Origin: a virus
Strand: one strand, 5' to 3'
DNA length: 64,000 bases
IMG/VR virus record: IMGVR_UViG_3300044617_000796
Location: 1 to 64,000 of that record
Shown piece by piece: positions 10,801-19,338 of this stretch. The number at the start of each line of letters is the position of its first letter. Position 1 is the first letter of the stretch. The notes beneath the pieces are model-generated. The model ran no database searches, had not been told where the DNA came from, and saw only the letters and a list, made by a program, of their open reading frames with translations. Position numbers and translations under genes: made by a program.

Positions 10801-13800
10801 ATGAATGTTGAGCCAATACTGCTTGCCCCAAGGAAACCGTTTACCATGTCACGGATCGGGGCGAACAGCGCAACAACGGCATCTTTTAGATTTGTAAGAG
10901 ATTGCTTTAGTGCCTCAGTAGTTGCAGTCAACCTTCCTTGAGCACTCTTCCACGCTTGGAAAATTCCAAACATCAAAACAATTATCGGCAGCGCAACTGC
11001 TGCTACTGTGCCAATCATTACGATAGCTCTAACAATTTTGAACATTACATCTGCGGCTTTACTGCCTATGGCGGCTAGGCTGTTGATACCACCAGTAGCC
11101 CCAGACAGACCAGCCATTGCTTTTCTTACAACTCCAGTTTTCTTGCCATCTCTTGATTCAACTAAGGTGTCAATAGCTGCTCGTGCTTTTCCACGCATAC
11201 TGGCTTCCCCAGTTGCTGTTATTGCTTTAAGTAAAGATTGAGCTGGCTTCACTGCCGCTGTGAGACCACCTGTTAGAGCAAAAGCCCATCCCTTAACAAT
11301 CCCAGAAGAGAAAAGTTTCTTGAACCTTGTAAAGTTTGGCAGTAATCTTCCAGCAAGGATTGAGTTGGCACGATCAAAAGATATCGCCATCTCCCCGCCA
11401 AGTTTTTTAATTCTTGACATTCCGATTAATGCACCAGCATCGTCAAACTTTAATCTAAGTTTCTTATCTGCTAATGCCTCTACCAAGCCTGCTGTGCCCG
11501 CTATTTTTGCCGCATCTAGACCTGCTGTTACACTAGGTACACCGATTCCTTTCATACCAAACAATCGGGTTCTTGTTCTTGAAAGACGGGATGCCTCACC
11601 AACTTCACCTGGACCGACTAAGTTACCAGTGAGCTTGTGTGCTTCAGATGCGGCTAGCACACGGCTTAATGATGTTGCGACTTCATCGCCAGCATCCGCC
11701 ATTGTTTCTGCAGCTTCCCCTACTGGAGATAGTAATTCATCAAAATTAGGAATTAAATCTGAGAGGCTTGAGTCAAAAATGTTTGGACCTTGAAACAGGT
11801 TTGGTCCTTTAAATATATGTCCAATTTTCTTAATATCTATAACTTTTCCAGCACCGCCAGTTGCTGATGGCGTTACAGGAGTTGGTATTACTGGTGTTGT
11901 AGGAGTTGGAACTCTCGGAGGTGGTGCTGTTGGTGCTGTAGCACCTGTTGCTCCAGTTGGTGCAATTGTAGATGGCGCTGTTGGAACTGCTTCAGCTGCA
12001 GCAGTTGCAAGTGCAAACTCAGCAACAACATACTTATCTCTTGCAAAAGCCAGTTCTTTTAATTGCTTGTTAAGTTTAGCCAGATTTCTTTCTGGACCTT
12101 TTCTCATCGCTGGTGATGTAAATGTATCAAGGAGTTTCTGTTCCCCAGCAATCATCCCTTGAAGTCTTTCAATTTCTTTTTCAAAGTTTGCAACCGACAA
12201 TTTTTTAATTTTTGCGGAAGCACCAGAAGCTTTAGCATCAATACCTAACTGCCTTGCCAATTCTCGCTGAGCAGATTCCATCATCTTTTCTGCTTGTCTC
12301 TTTGTTGCTGGCAATTCTATTTCAGTGTTTTTTAGACCTTTTAGAGTTTGAGGTGTTGGGGTTACAGTAGACGATGTAGCTGCATTAACAGCCTGAGTAA
12401 CAGCTGGGGTAATAGATGGAGCACGACCTGGGAACAATTCGCCAGGCTTATACACTTTGACAATTGGCTTCATTACTTTATCCGTAGCCGCTCTAATCAT
12501 GGAACTTGACTTTGCACCAGCCATATCTACTTTGCTTGCAATGTCAGCCATCACAGCAGCAGGTGCGGTCAGGAAACCTTCAATATCATTTGCAATACTC
12601 TTAACTGCGTCAGCTGTCTTTTTACCCGCATCTTTCAAAGCTTTCTTTGCCGCTCTTTGTCTACCCAAGCCAGGTCTATTGCTTTCTACAGTTAATCTTC
12701 TTGCAACCTCTGTTACGCCTGCATCATCCGCACCACCAAGACCTTCAAACCCACCCTTCATAGAAGCAACAAATGCGCTCTCTAGCGCAGTGCTAATACC
12801 CTTAGCAGATGTGGTATTAATAGCACCCTTTTTAATTTTCCCAGAAAAGAAGAATTCTCTAATTCCCTTTACTATAGGATTGCCGCTAGCATCAGTGTCA
12901 AGACCTTGACTACCCCTACGCATTCTTTCCAGCAATGCTTTCCAGCTTTGCAGCGACCCAGATTTCATACCCTTACCACCAACACCAGCGCCAGTCTGCG
13001 TAGTGATAGCTCTCTTGATTTCAGTCAAAGTATTACCCATTGCCATTTCAATTTGGTCTTGTGGGAGATTAACAATACTTGTCATAAATGTAGCAAGGTC
13101 TTTACTTACAGATGTTGGTTTCAAATTTTGCAATACTCTCGTAATATGCTTGATATCTGCTTGAGCGGTATTTGCCAAAACACTTCCGAGCTGTGTTTCC
13201 AACTGTTCCGCAAATTGGAAAATAATTTGTTCACCTTGCGTGATAGCAGCGGCGCTTAGGCTTTTAGGTACCTTAAAGGATCCCTTAACACGATCCATTC
13301 CAAAGAATGATTTGATTGAGGTAGGAAGGCTCAAACCCCTTCGTGCGTCAAACATTCTTGCATTTGGCTGTTGGAACCTTGTGTCATTAAAGAAGCGAGA
13401 ACCACTATACCTAAAAGCATCTAATGGAGAGCCATCTGACCCCATAGGTATTTGTTGCTTAACAGCATTCCACATTGGGTTCATAGGGACAGCAGCTTTT
13501 ATTTCTTTTTTGACATCAGCGAAAGCTCTCTTCATACGAGCAACTCTTCTCTCAGAGCGCATAGATAGATCGCTTACTCCATCATTAACCGCTTTATCAA
13601 TATCTTGAATTCCAGCTTTTATATCATCTGGCAATGACAGCATGATGTCATCAATTTGAGTTTGTATACCAGCTGGTGATGCATCCAATACAAGGTTTCT
13701 TCTAGCAAGAAGTCTCTTCTCATGCTTCTGCATAAGATCAAATTCAAAATCAAAGTCATCTTGGATTTCTTTTAATCTTTCAGCACCAGCTTTTTGAACA

Positions 13801-16800
13801 CGGGCTTTACCTCTAGATGAAGGCTGCAGGTCCATTTCTTCAAGAATTACTTTATTTCCTTCATCCAATAAAGTTTGCAATTTCTTCTTTGCTTCTAACA
13901 TTTCTTGTTTTTGTTCTGCGATTAACTCATCAAGACCTAAAACCGAACCTAGCAATTCATTTTTTGTAACAGGAAGAGGTGGATTTGTACTTGCAACTCT
14001 AGCAAGTGATGAAATTTTAGCTTCTCTTAATTTTTGAATTTTAAGCCTGGCTTCGTCAATTCTCTTATTAAGAACATAGTCAGGTTTTATTTTTGCTTCA
14101 GCAGCAGCTCTTTTAGCAGCAGCCGCATCTGCATCTAACGAATCAGAGCCAGACCCAAACGCTTTTCTTGCTGCTTCATCTGCGGCTCTTAGCTGTACTT
14201 GCGCATCATTGCCTGGAACAAGTACTTCGTTTTTAACAAGAGTAACCATCCTTTCGCCAGAAGCGTTAACGCTTTCTACAAAACTATGAGTCTTTGCACG
14301 AACATTTCTGAATGCTCTTCTTAAATCATCACCATAAGAAGATAGAGGTCCAGCCTCATTAGCAATAATATCTACCTCATCAACAATGTTTGGAAGAAGC
14401 TTATCTATATCTTTAAGTGAATTAACAACTGTTGTTGATGATTGTTTTACTACTCCATTAGTAATTGATTCTGCCGCAATAAAGTGGTCTTCTATCGCTC
14501 GCTTAACATCATTAACGAGCACTGGCTTTCCAGCAGTCAAATCAGTGATAGTCCTCCCTGTTGCTCCCATAGGAGTATCCAGCATGTTGTCTAATCTCAA
14601 TTCATTAATAGTAGCCAGCGTCTGATTGAGACCAACATTAACTTGCTCAGCAATACTGTCTGACACAGATGCAATAACTGGTGCGAGATCCGCTCGGACT
14701 GCCTTACCCATACCCCTCAAGCCACGGATTGAAGCCAAATTCTTTAGTCTCTTATCAAGACCTTCTTCTCCAGTAGCTAATGTAAAAATACCTTGTTTAG
14801 TTTTATCAAATATTTTTGTTTTAACCGCATCCAAAGTGCCTTTACTTACAGTAAAAACACCACCTTTAGAAAAAGCATATTCCAGTTGATCTGAAATAGG
14901 CTTGCCAGCCTGCACATACCATTCCCTGATCTGATCAAAAGAAAGTTTTACATTATCCCCAGCTCTTGATAAGAATCTCTGGATAGCAACTGGACCAAGT
15001 GGGTCTCTCCCAAGAGCAATTCTGTTTTGACTTATATTAGACAGCAACTGCGCTGGGTTGAACGGGGCTTGAGGTCTTGCAACCGCAGAAGCTGCTTGCA
15101 TTGCACCAGCGGCTGCATTCGCAGGGGAGAACAAGAGGGAGCCAGATCTCTTCTTAATACTATTAAGAGTTTTTTCTAAATCGTTAAATGATTTAGCAGT
15201 AGATGTTGGGAACAATGTTCCTTTTGGATAAGTCGTAACTGTTGGTGGTCTTAACCTAGCCTTTCTTGCCTCATTTGCGGCAACAGCCGCTACGGTTTCT
15301 TCTGGAGTTAGGTCATCAGCGATTGCACCGCCAGATCCTCTTGGCGCTCTTGGTGTTCTTGTACTTCCAGGACCACCAGATGTTCCTCCAAAAGGAATAT
15401 TGTTCTGAAAATAGTTTGGACCAGCGAAAAGGTTTGGTCCTTGAAATCTATGCATCGCATTTGCAAATTGAGCTACGATATCATCAGATAGATTTGCTGC
15501 ACCTTTAGTGACACCACTTTCAGCACCAGCTGCTACTTGAGCAGCACTTTGAGCCGCACCTTGAGCATTAATGGTTTTTAGATCGTTCATGAACTGATCT
15601 GTTTGAGGAACAAACGGTTGCATCCGTTTCATATTTACAGCCTTATCTGAGCCGTAAATGCCTCCAGCTTGAATAGCTTCTTTAGCAGGAAGCGAAATAC
15701 CGCTAAAATCATAAGCTTCTTTTAGTTCTCTCGCCCCCCTCTTTGATTTGATCAAGAAACCATCAAGGTACTGAACAACTCTTTGTTGACCACGCAACAA
15801 ATTTGGATTCATAATTAAGTCTTGAAGGCTTGCAAACTGGAGTGTGGTCCCAGAAACAATTCTTGATAACTTAACAAATATGCCGACTGCACCGCCGAAT
15901 GCATTCTGTATTGTTGTGAAAATCATTCTTACAGGACCAGACAATGCGACAATGCCTAGTAAGGCGCTTGCTAATTTTGCAACAAATGGATTATTTTGTA
16001 AAAAAGATGCAAGCTTCTCTAGGACTGGAAGAAGACCTTTGAGGAAAACATCAACAACTGGAACGACTGCTCTACCCAGAGCCATCAACGATTCTTTTGC
16101 TCTGCGATATCTTACTTCAGGTGTATCTTGAGACAACTTAAGTTCTGCCTCAAATTGTTTTCCAGCAAGTGATTGAACATCAAAAGCTTGCGCCATTAAT
16201 GCTTTACCAACTTCAGTAGACATACCAGATATAAAGTCAGAGTTTTTGCTGTTAGCGCTCTCAAGAAGTTTTTGTGCTGTTTTTTGACCTCTTTGGATAG
16301 CTTGCGCTTGGGCAGTTAAGACATCACTACTATCTTTTTCAATAGCCGCTCTATGTATATTGCTAAGATCCAAGAATTGATTGATTGCAATTTTTTTAGA
16401 CCCGATAGCGGCTAACTCAACATTGATTGAGTTCTGCAGGATATCTGCCGTTGTTCTTTCAACAGAGCCGTAAGTTTCTAAGCTTGTTTGGAAAGCTGCT
16501 AGCTGAGCGAATGCGGTCTCCATTCTTGGACCTTGACGAACACCGAAAAGTCTTGAGAAGAATTCCAGAGCGCCTTGTTTGCCCTTACCGCCTTCACTTA
16601 CAGACTTTGATAAAGTCCTGTACGCATCAGTCAGCATTTGAATGTTTTCCATTCCAACGCCAGCTGAATATTTAAACCCTGTTCCCATTTCAGCATTTAA
16701 CTGATTAATAATTTGCGTATTCTGTTTGGTCATTGCAACCATTCTTTGCAAAGAAACCTTAACCGAGTTAGCGGATGCACCCACCTGGAATCCAGCGCCA

Positions 16801-17939
16801 ATCATTGGAATAACAAGCGACATGGCTTCAGTCATTGACAAACCAAAGCTTGTTGCGGCAGCTGTAACTTCTGGGAATGCGTCAGCTATGTTTCTTAGGG
16901 ACATAACTGTTTTGTTTTCAATCGTGTTAAACACAGCCAACTGACCTCTTAGCTGGCTAATTATCTCATTCGCAACCTGATCACTGTTGATATCAACCGA
17001 TTTACCAGTCTCTCTTCTGATACGAAGAATTGTTTGGTACATCGTCTGAATAAACTCAGAAGACTGGGATATATCTAGGTTTCCTAGTTTCTCAGTCTCT
17101 GCTGTCATTCTTGTAAGGTCTCCAAGAACAATTCTGCTTGATATGCCCAATTCAGCAAAGTCTCCAGCGAGTGATTGTATAAGCACTCTACTGGTGCCCC
17201 AATCTCTGGTGATCTTATCTAAATCTTTTCCAAGCTCTGCGGTAAATGTTCTTGCCGCCTTCACTTGTCCTTCAAAATCACCACCTGCACCTATCTGATT
17301 AAAGTTGTCAAGAATAAGTTTTGTAGTTCTATTACTTTCGGTAGCAAGTTTAGAATAACTAAAAAATGCTTCTCTTAAGCCAGCGATTAACGGTAATGAA
17401 AAGTTCCTAAAAAAGTTATAAGCAGACTGCTGATTCTTCATCGCATTCTCGCTTGTTCTTCTGGAGTAATCAAGAAGAGCGACTTGCTTCATTGCTTTTT
17501 GCAAATCATTGCTTGACAATTTCATTGCATTCATGTGCTTTACGCTTTGCGACATTGCAGCGTTTGATCTGGTTAGTGCCATTGGGTCAGCAGAGCTTTG
17601 ATTCAACATTCTCTGGGCTGCAGAGTACGCTTCTGCAGATCTAGTTGCTTGGTCCAATACACGCTTCTGTATTTCTACAGCTCTCGTCATTCTCCCCAAT
17701 GGATTCAATGACTGAGTTATTTCTCTTGAATATTGAGAAACTCCACTGGCGCTCAACCCCATTGATTGGTTAAAAGCTTTTGTTACATTAGCATTCTGAA
17801 CAGCTCTTTGTGACAAAGTAGCAAGATGTTGCGAAAGATTAACTATCTGGGCAGATAGTTCAGCCGCCTGTTGTGCAGCATTACCTTCCATATTAACATT
17901 TAAATTGACATCGTTGTTAGAGTTAGAGGTATCAGACAT
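4812..17939 (-). CDS. Tape measure protein, exceptionally long
   Basis: This 4,375-residue protein occupies a fifth of the window. Tape measures span the tail lumen and set tail length; they lie after the chaperone pair and before the distal tail genes, as here. Visible features are helical N-terminal repeats, hydrophobic segments near residues 660-700, 2300-2340 and 3390-3430, and coiled-coil stretches. Two copies of a tape-measure motif (ALLHGGEYIIN, SILHGGEYVLN) lie near residues 3146 and 4270. A GPNLFxGPNxF motif occurs near residues 835 and 2050. Around residue 4010 a segment with HFALNHRV and GHGF resembles a globular module seen in other actinophage tape measures, function unknown to me. 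No strong Shine-Dalgarno sequence precedes the ATG; a promoter-like pair lies just upstream. Confidence 0.93.
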   Translation of the reverse strand: MSDTSNSNNDVNLNVNMEGNAAQQAAELSAQIVNLSQHLATLSQRAVQNANVTKAFNQSMGLSASGVSQYSREITQSLNPLGRMTRAVEIQKRVLDQATRSAEAYSAAQRMLNQSSADPMALTRSNAAMSQSVKHMNAMKLSSNDLQKAMKQVALLDYSRRTSENAMKNQQSAYNFFRNFSLPLIAGLREAFFSYSKLATESNRTTKLILDNFNQIGAGGDFEGQVKAARTFTAELGKDLDKITRDWGTSRVLIQSLAGDFAELGISSRIVLGDLTRMTAETEKLGNLDISQSSEFIQTMYQTILRIRRETGKSVDINSDQVANEIISQLRGQLAVFNTIENKTVMSLRNIADAFPEVTAAATSFGLSMTEAMSLVIPMIGAGFQVGASANSVKVSLQRMVAMTKQNTQIINQLNAEMGTGFKYSAGVGMENIQMLTDAYRTLSKSVSEGGKGKQGALEFFSRLFGVRQGPRMETAFAQLAAFQTSLETYGSVERTTADILQNSINVELAAIGSKKIAINQFLDLSNIHRAAIEKDSSDVLTAQAQAIQRGQKTAQKLLESANSKNSDFISGMSTEVGKALMAQAFDVQSLAGKQFEAELKLSQDTPEVRYRRAKESLMALGRAVVPVVDVFLKGLLPVLEKLASFLQNNPFVAKLASALLGIVALSGPVRMIFTTIQNAFGGAVGIFVKLSRIVSGTTLQFASLQDLIMNPNLLRGQQRVVQYLDGFLIKSKRGARELKEAYDFSGISLPAKEAIQAGGIYGSDKAVNMKRMQPFVPQTDQFMNDLKTINAQGAAQSAAQVAAGAESGVTKGAANLSDDIVAQFANAMHRFQGPNLFAGPNYFQNNIPFGGTSGGPGSTRTPRAPRGSGGAIADDLTPEETVAAVAANEARKARLRPPTVTTYPKGTLFPTSTAKSFNDLEKTLNSIKKRSGSLLFSPANAAAGAMQAASAVARPQAPFNPAQLLSNISQNRIALGRDPLGPVAIQRFLSRAGDNVKLSFDQIREWYVQAGKPISDQLEYAFSKGGVFTVSKGTLDAVKTKIFDKTKQGIFTLATGEEGLDKRLKNLASIRGLRGMGKAVRADLAPVIASVSDSIAEQVNVGLNQTLATINELRLDNMLDTPMGATGRTITDLTAGKPVLVNDVKRAIEDHFIAAESITNGVVKQSSTTVVNSLKDIDKLLPNIVDEVDIIANEAGPLSSYGDDLRRAFRNVRAKTHSFVESVNASGERMVTLVKNEVLVPGNDAQVQLRAADEAARKAFGSGSDSLDADAAAAKRAAAEAKIKPDYVLNKRIDEARLKIQKLREAKISSLARVASTNPPLPVTKNELLGSVLGLDELIAEQKQEMLEAKKKLQTLLDEGNKVILEEMDLQPSSRGKARVQKAGAERLKEIQDDFDFEFDLMQKHEKRLLARRNLVLDASPAGIQTQIDDIMLSLPDDIKAGIQDIDKAVNDGVSDLSMRSERRVARMKRAFADVKKEIKAAVPMNPMWNAVKQQIPMGSDGSPLDAFRYSGSRFFNDTRFQQPNARMFDARRGLSLPTSIKSFFGMDRVKGSFKVPKSLSAAAITQGEQIIFQFAEQLETQLGSVLANTAQADIKHITRVLQNLKPTSVSKDLATFMTSIVNLPQDQIEMAMGNTLTEIKRAITTQTGAGVGGKGMKSGSLQSWKALLERMRRGSQGLDTDASGNPIVKGIREFFFSGKIKKGAINTTSAKGISTALESAFVASMKGGFEGLGGADDAGVTEVARRLTVESNRPGLGRQRAAKKALKDAGKKTADAVKSIANDIEGFLTAPAAVMADIASKVDMAGAKSSSMIRAATDKVMKPIVKVYKPGELFPGRAPSITPAVTQAVNAATSSTVTPTPQTLKGLKNTEIELPATKRQAEKMMESAQRELARQLGIDAKASGASAKIKKLSVANFEKEIERLQGMIAGEQKLLDTFTSPAMRKGPERNLAKLNKQLKELAFARDKYVVAEFALATAAAEAVPTAPSTIAPTGATGATAPTAPPPRVPTPTTPVIPTPVTPSATGGAGKVIDIKKIGHIFKGPNLFQGPNIFDSSLSDLIPNFDELLSPVGEAAETMADAGDEVATSLSRVLAASEAHKLTGNLVGPGEVGEASRLSRTRTRLFGMKGIGVPSVTAGLDAAKIAGTAGLVEALADKKLRLKFDDAGALIGMSRIKKLGGEMAISFDRANSILAGRLLPNFTRFKKLFSSGIVKGWAFALTGGLTAAVKPAQSLLKAITATGEASMRGKARAAIDTLVESRDGKKTGVVRKAMAGLSGATGGINSLAAIGSKAADVMFKIVRAIVMIGTVAAVALPIIVLMFGIFQAWKSAQGRLTATTEALKQSLTNLKDAVVALFAPIRDMVNGFLGASSIGSTFMTQGEKNAAMFYGIATAIKKATGFMKKWAETTGKAFMTNQVAPFLARLINRFILLGGAIKSAFSGDKEAAGKKLKAFLYSLIYELLNFTKGITDVIAMVLKGLIPVLVTIAKVGVVVFREMFIALVSMAAEAGAGMARNLAADLMTAGFGKEYLKYIGDPFASLVTGNGFKIKGEQSSEQFSDGFSTGLSGKLSKLIDPIKGGLDSALTKGMSEVAKKYAELMGQGINIPLAQRLKNPKAYQDALKYNAKQSADAATAAGESLGGNVNKGIKDKMKEIKDTIKGYFYSNVDAKFENIIQQYIDALTKQKDEQLKAYDDQIAGIDALAEAEERLTAKKEYETKRREMLDQRETDRANYLVERRLAVYEGRAFDVRKLDREEALAQRNSAQEIKELDSGRLSQLQSEQRDLAKQAIANQKDLAEKQFQEVLDTFDRFIEDVKNKSFATQEEFAAALAGVGERANLSSAELAKVFAANIGELPRIIAGVRDPSINMFNTNMDELIKEASKKFGLDANVANPATLLGAVRMMAIGSEEGFKAAFNPAFAAAYVQPAIDAIAKITSSLSEKGNKNNIAEIWQKAGTDAFEKLRGELNRDIAFPKILESFKKLFEDLKPLVKQIVDLAGEASGALGGIGDNIVPGAAFTQEDRKNLEQYLLKFAPSDAGRRGDFSLNSPSLQKVVGIIMRDYDKGSEYMMSNIGSYGLNGLERVLLQGYLNNQTVSPGVPTLMRPLPGSVIRSYNGGHIRQFVRGGFLDAPSSQGIPALLHGGEYIINHKAVEKFGKGNLEKINALRHGGDLKGFASGGYMTTPGFANGGYMTTPGFAKGGSVRKYGVEDQKDILAKKALQTLQGPYATSIPVVASPTINLRSLPLVKNNLAGEGGISTVRSASFGIGKGEVLLPTVVQGKILSNTNAFNAYASGGYKNHLGIYANTAAASKAAEVIHLSEANRIGQVAKAQAQRNVDLKNAGIAKNFVGPIAPVIKPKEKSWWQKALPIVKEIARPRNSFAIAGGIIGGILGLPALGIGSVGGSAIGAGIGGAIGEFTEQIFDDIKGLQPFNIAKNALMQGTLDYAGGKVMTKVVAPIMKAKFPGVGTYLEGKIARPILDLFKKPGIKPFNPSILKPENVFDIQMQGPRPAIPPAPVKNPAVSVEDVFKDGFAPRASAAFAGSDGAIDKQVLDLFDELDNIASGQTNKLTTQLQRDVLKARLQAQGLIPRSMESLDEVGYYNSIIDNLLGVRSNVAPTDEILAEWAENMGKIDPAQLANDIFQQTGDIPMPKSFDPRIIPASREVIDFNNLQKDIAWATSRLLKDSDGVLPPDVLENIAKARNIKPGMEWWLQEQSDLLLPKANQPISFINKFGPGGKDIYKETSDIFMSLRERMALAPKELTTGGSGGALEIIKKITPIKTYKAGTGVLGEMPKYNYDTGGLDLKQLGLYVHKIGKENVVFGGMKSPLKGLAKRNPSLNIKSVGLNPYEISNLKPGTVEGDAIANEWARAIIGFTDVMGNSKDDTFISALLYNWKRNKDLFAMLKFKEYESLGSIAVNEQKVKMSGNTGEIIDTIVKGKKDYFKLKDLFVTHETPYPVDIDELGNLTLKPMSAFDTTSMVSFKGPYPGGPYNLGDKAEYFRDTLHFALNHRVTGHGFRENVQEGNFIISQLLPMLKNNPGALDNLYTVDTFFTPPPGKGLNFPAGTFKVVPIKKGSGINPTDELEKYMIEVLKITEQADVGSTFGTISPEQIIQKYKISGGDHGSEDYADNAISFLFAKLLGVKTGRHFDQFNSSTMFGSMKQGANINPSEYLNSYYYPMAGENAWSRVMSRNPFAQNFDMPYDNPQLMEKIQKVYDTFKMNEMSFPGGLPYNRRAYNGGYMPKFKKGGYLKFKEGGEVPSILHGGEYVLNSAAVKKYGLAHLEAMNQMKFNVPSAGFSVPQASYSGSAAGGMTTSTQNVNIYVDNFIGEPEWFNSMMKDYNTKILPKNQKAAGLENRVISTYNGLNRGQ

Positions 17940-17955
17940 AATTCAGCCAACAGTA

Positions 17956-17984
17956 ATTATCGCATATTGGGGTAATTAAAGCAA
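17956..17984 (-). promoter_or_regulatory. Candidate promoter for the tape measure gene
   Basis: On the minus strand TTGCTT and GATAAT are separated by exactly 17 bases, with TGC before the -10 (extended form). The predicted start lies about 10 bases upstream of the tape-measure ATG, giving a very short leader. This is pattern recognition only. Confidence 0.5.
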
Positions 17985-17986
17985 GA

Positions 17987-18636
17987 CTAATCTTGTTTCT
18001 TAACAGTTTCATAACCCATACCAAACTTCATGTCCATAATGTCATGAACCTGCGCTGCTCTTGGTGGAGTTGGATCATACCAATCATCTTCAAAATCAAC
18101 CTCAGCACCTTGCGAGGCGGCAGCAATTTTCATCTGCATGCTTGTTTCATTGTTGCATGCTCTATAAAGCAAAAATAATTCATTTAGGGTTAAATGTTCT
18201 TCTAGCGATCCCAGGCTAACCCATGCTCCTGTTTTTACAAATATTTCAGATTCATATTTGAGCAGGGGAATATCCTCCCACTTCAGATCAGAACCCTCCT
18301 GACCTGAAGTGAGCTGATCCCCCTCTTCGCCTAGAAGGAAGGGTCTGAACCCATTGCGGCTGACATGAGTTCGCCAAACGAACGCAGGTCAAGCACATCT
18401 TCAAGTTTTTCCTTGTTGTTACCAAGCTCAGGATCAACAGTTGCCAATGCAATACCAGCAGCTTCAACCATGATGTCAATATCAGCATCAGAAAGAGTAT
18501 CTTCTGTCTTCAAATCCTTAACTACCGCCATGAACTTACGCAAGTTACGAATAGTTAGAGGCTTAATTGTTCTTGTCTTACCATCAGCAAAAGTAATTTC
18601 CTTACCTGCCAAAATGTCTTTGTTTTTATCACTCAA
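17987..18636 (-). CDS. Tail assembly chaperone, long -1 frameshift product
   Basis: The short chaperone at 18331-18636 ends at a TAG, but the -1 frame stays open for about 115 further codons to 17987. It reads on as FLGEEGDQLTSG ... LLYRACNNE ... KKQD, and no start codon with a ribosome site opens that frame. This is the arrangement of lambda G/GT-type chaperones, in which ribosomal slippage makes a minor longer protein that loads the tape measure. A stem-loop with arms at 18279-18286 and 18304-18311 (plus an inner TCAG/CTGA helix) follows the stop and may stimulate slippage. No canonical XXXYYYZ heptamer is present; GGGTTC and CCCTTCC are the nearest candidates. Confidence 0.7.
18331..18636 (-). 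CDS. Tail assembly chaperone, short product
   Basis: About 101 residues, acidic and helical (TLSDADIDIMVEAAG), between the major tail protein and the tape measure, which is the usual place of the first chaperone. I choose a TTG start at 18636 because AAGGATGG lies about 10 bases upstream and the product then begins MSDKNKD. A GTG at 18699 would add 21 residues but has no ribosome site and its codons overlap an intercistronic hairpin. It ends GSDPSF at a TAG that the -1 frame bypasses. Confidence 0.75.
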   Translation of the reverse strand: MSDKNKDILAGKEITFADGKTRTIKPLTIRNLRKFMAVVKDLKTEDTLSDADIDIMVEAAGIALATVDPELGNNKEKLEDVLDLRSFGELMSAAMGSDPSF

Positions 18637-18664
18637 AATGTTTCCATCCTTATGTCTCGTATAT

Positions 18665-18716
18665 AAAGGGCTTCGCCCCTCGGTTATTAAGTTTATCACA
18701 AAATACCAAGGGGCGA
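18665..18716 (-). promoter_or_regulatory. Intercistronic hairpins between major tail protein and chaperone
   Basis: A long stem pairs TCGCCCCT-GGT with ACC-AGGGGCGA (plus-strand arms 673-684 and 705-716 within kilobase 18). Its right-hand arm can instead form a compact GGGC-GAA-GCCC hairpin followed by TTTATAT on the minus strand. The two folds exclude each other. This could lower chaperone expression relative to the abundant tail-tube protein by partial termination. Confidence 0.45.
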
Positions 18717-18745
18717 CTGCCTTTAGCTGAATTATTTAATTACAA

Positions 18746-19327
18746 TTATGCGGTTTCGTCAATGATTTTGCCGTACTCGTAACCAACATCTGCTACTGTT
18801 GGCAAAATTCTAAAGCCAACTGTGAACATTGTTGCTTCTGCACGCTTCATTGCAATTGTGGATGATTCCATTGAAATTGCACGCTTTGTGTAGAATGAAC
18901 GGGTAAGCAAGTCACCTGCTGTTGAACCAGGTGCTGTACCTGTAACAACGAGTGCCTTCTCGTAAGGGATTACTCCCTGTGCGCCAAACAAGAATGTCTT
19001 TGTATTTGCGCCATCATTGTTTGCCTTAACCGAATCTCCGCCAGTTTCACTGTCGTAGTTCCATGCTGTTGCAAGGTTATTAAGAGTTCCTTCTGCAAGG
19101 GTTGTCTTAACCATTACCTTTACCTTTGACTGAATTACCTTAGCGGCATCGCCAAATTGGTCAATTTCAATATCAACCATGTCTGGTTCCCACGAGATTT
19201 CCAAACCGTTTTGTGTTGCTCCAATGTCAGCAAAGTTATTCATTGCTGCAATGTTTGTTGCGTTAGCATTTGTACCAAGTTTAATGGTTGCCTCGCCAAC
19301 GATAATGTTAGAAACATTAACTGCCAT
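18746..19327 (-). CDS. Major tail (tube) protein
   Basis: A 193-residue protein beginning MAVNVSNIIVGEATIKLG, with the typical GISWEPDMVDIEID-like stretch of siphovirus tube proteins (segment GLEISWEPDMVDIEI). It sits directly before the chaperone pair, the canonical place of the tube protein. A clear AGGAGG ribosome site precedes the ATG, fitting high expression. The assignment rests on position, length and composition, with no enzymatic motif expected. Confidence 0.85.
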   Translation of the reverse strand: MAVNVSNIIVGEATIKLGTNANATNIAAMNNFADIGATQNGLEISWEPDMVDIEIDQFGDAAKVIQSKVKVMVKTTLAEGTLNNLATAWNYDSETGGDSVKANNDGANTKTFLFGAQGVIPYEKALVVTGTAPGSTAGDLLTRSFYTKRAISMESSTIAMKRAEATMFTVGFRILPTVADVGYEYGKIIDETA

Positions 19328-19338
19328 TTTACTTCCTC

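Noticed and set aside
18288-18488. 66-codon frame overlapping the tail chaperone
   Set aside because: It is the other alternative frame of the same DNA; it ends soon after the chaperone stop, whereas the -1 frame continues for about 115 codons and holds the expected chaperone extension.
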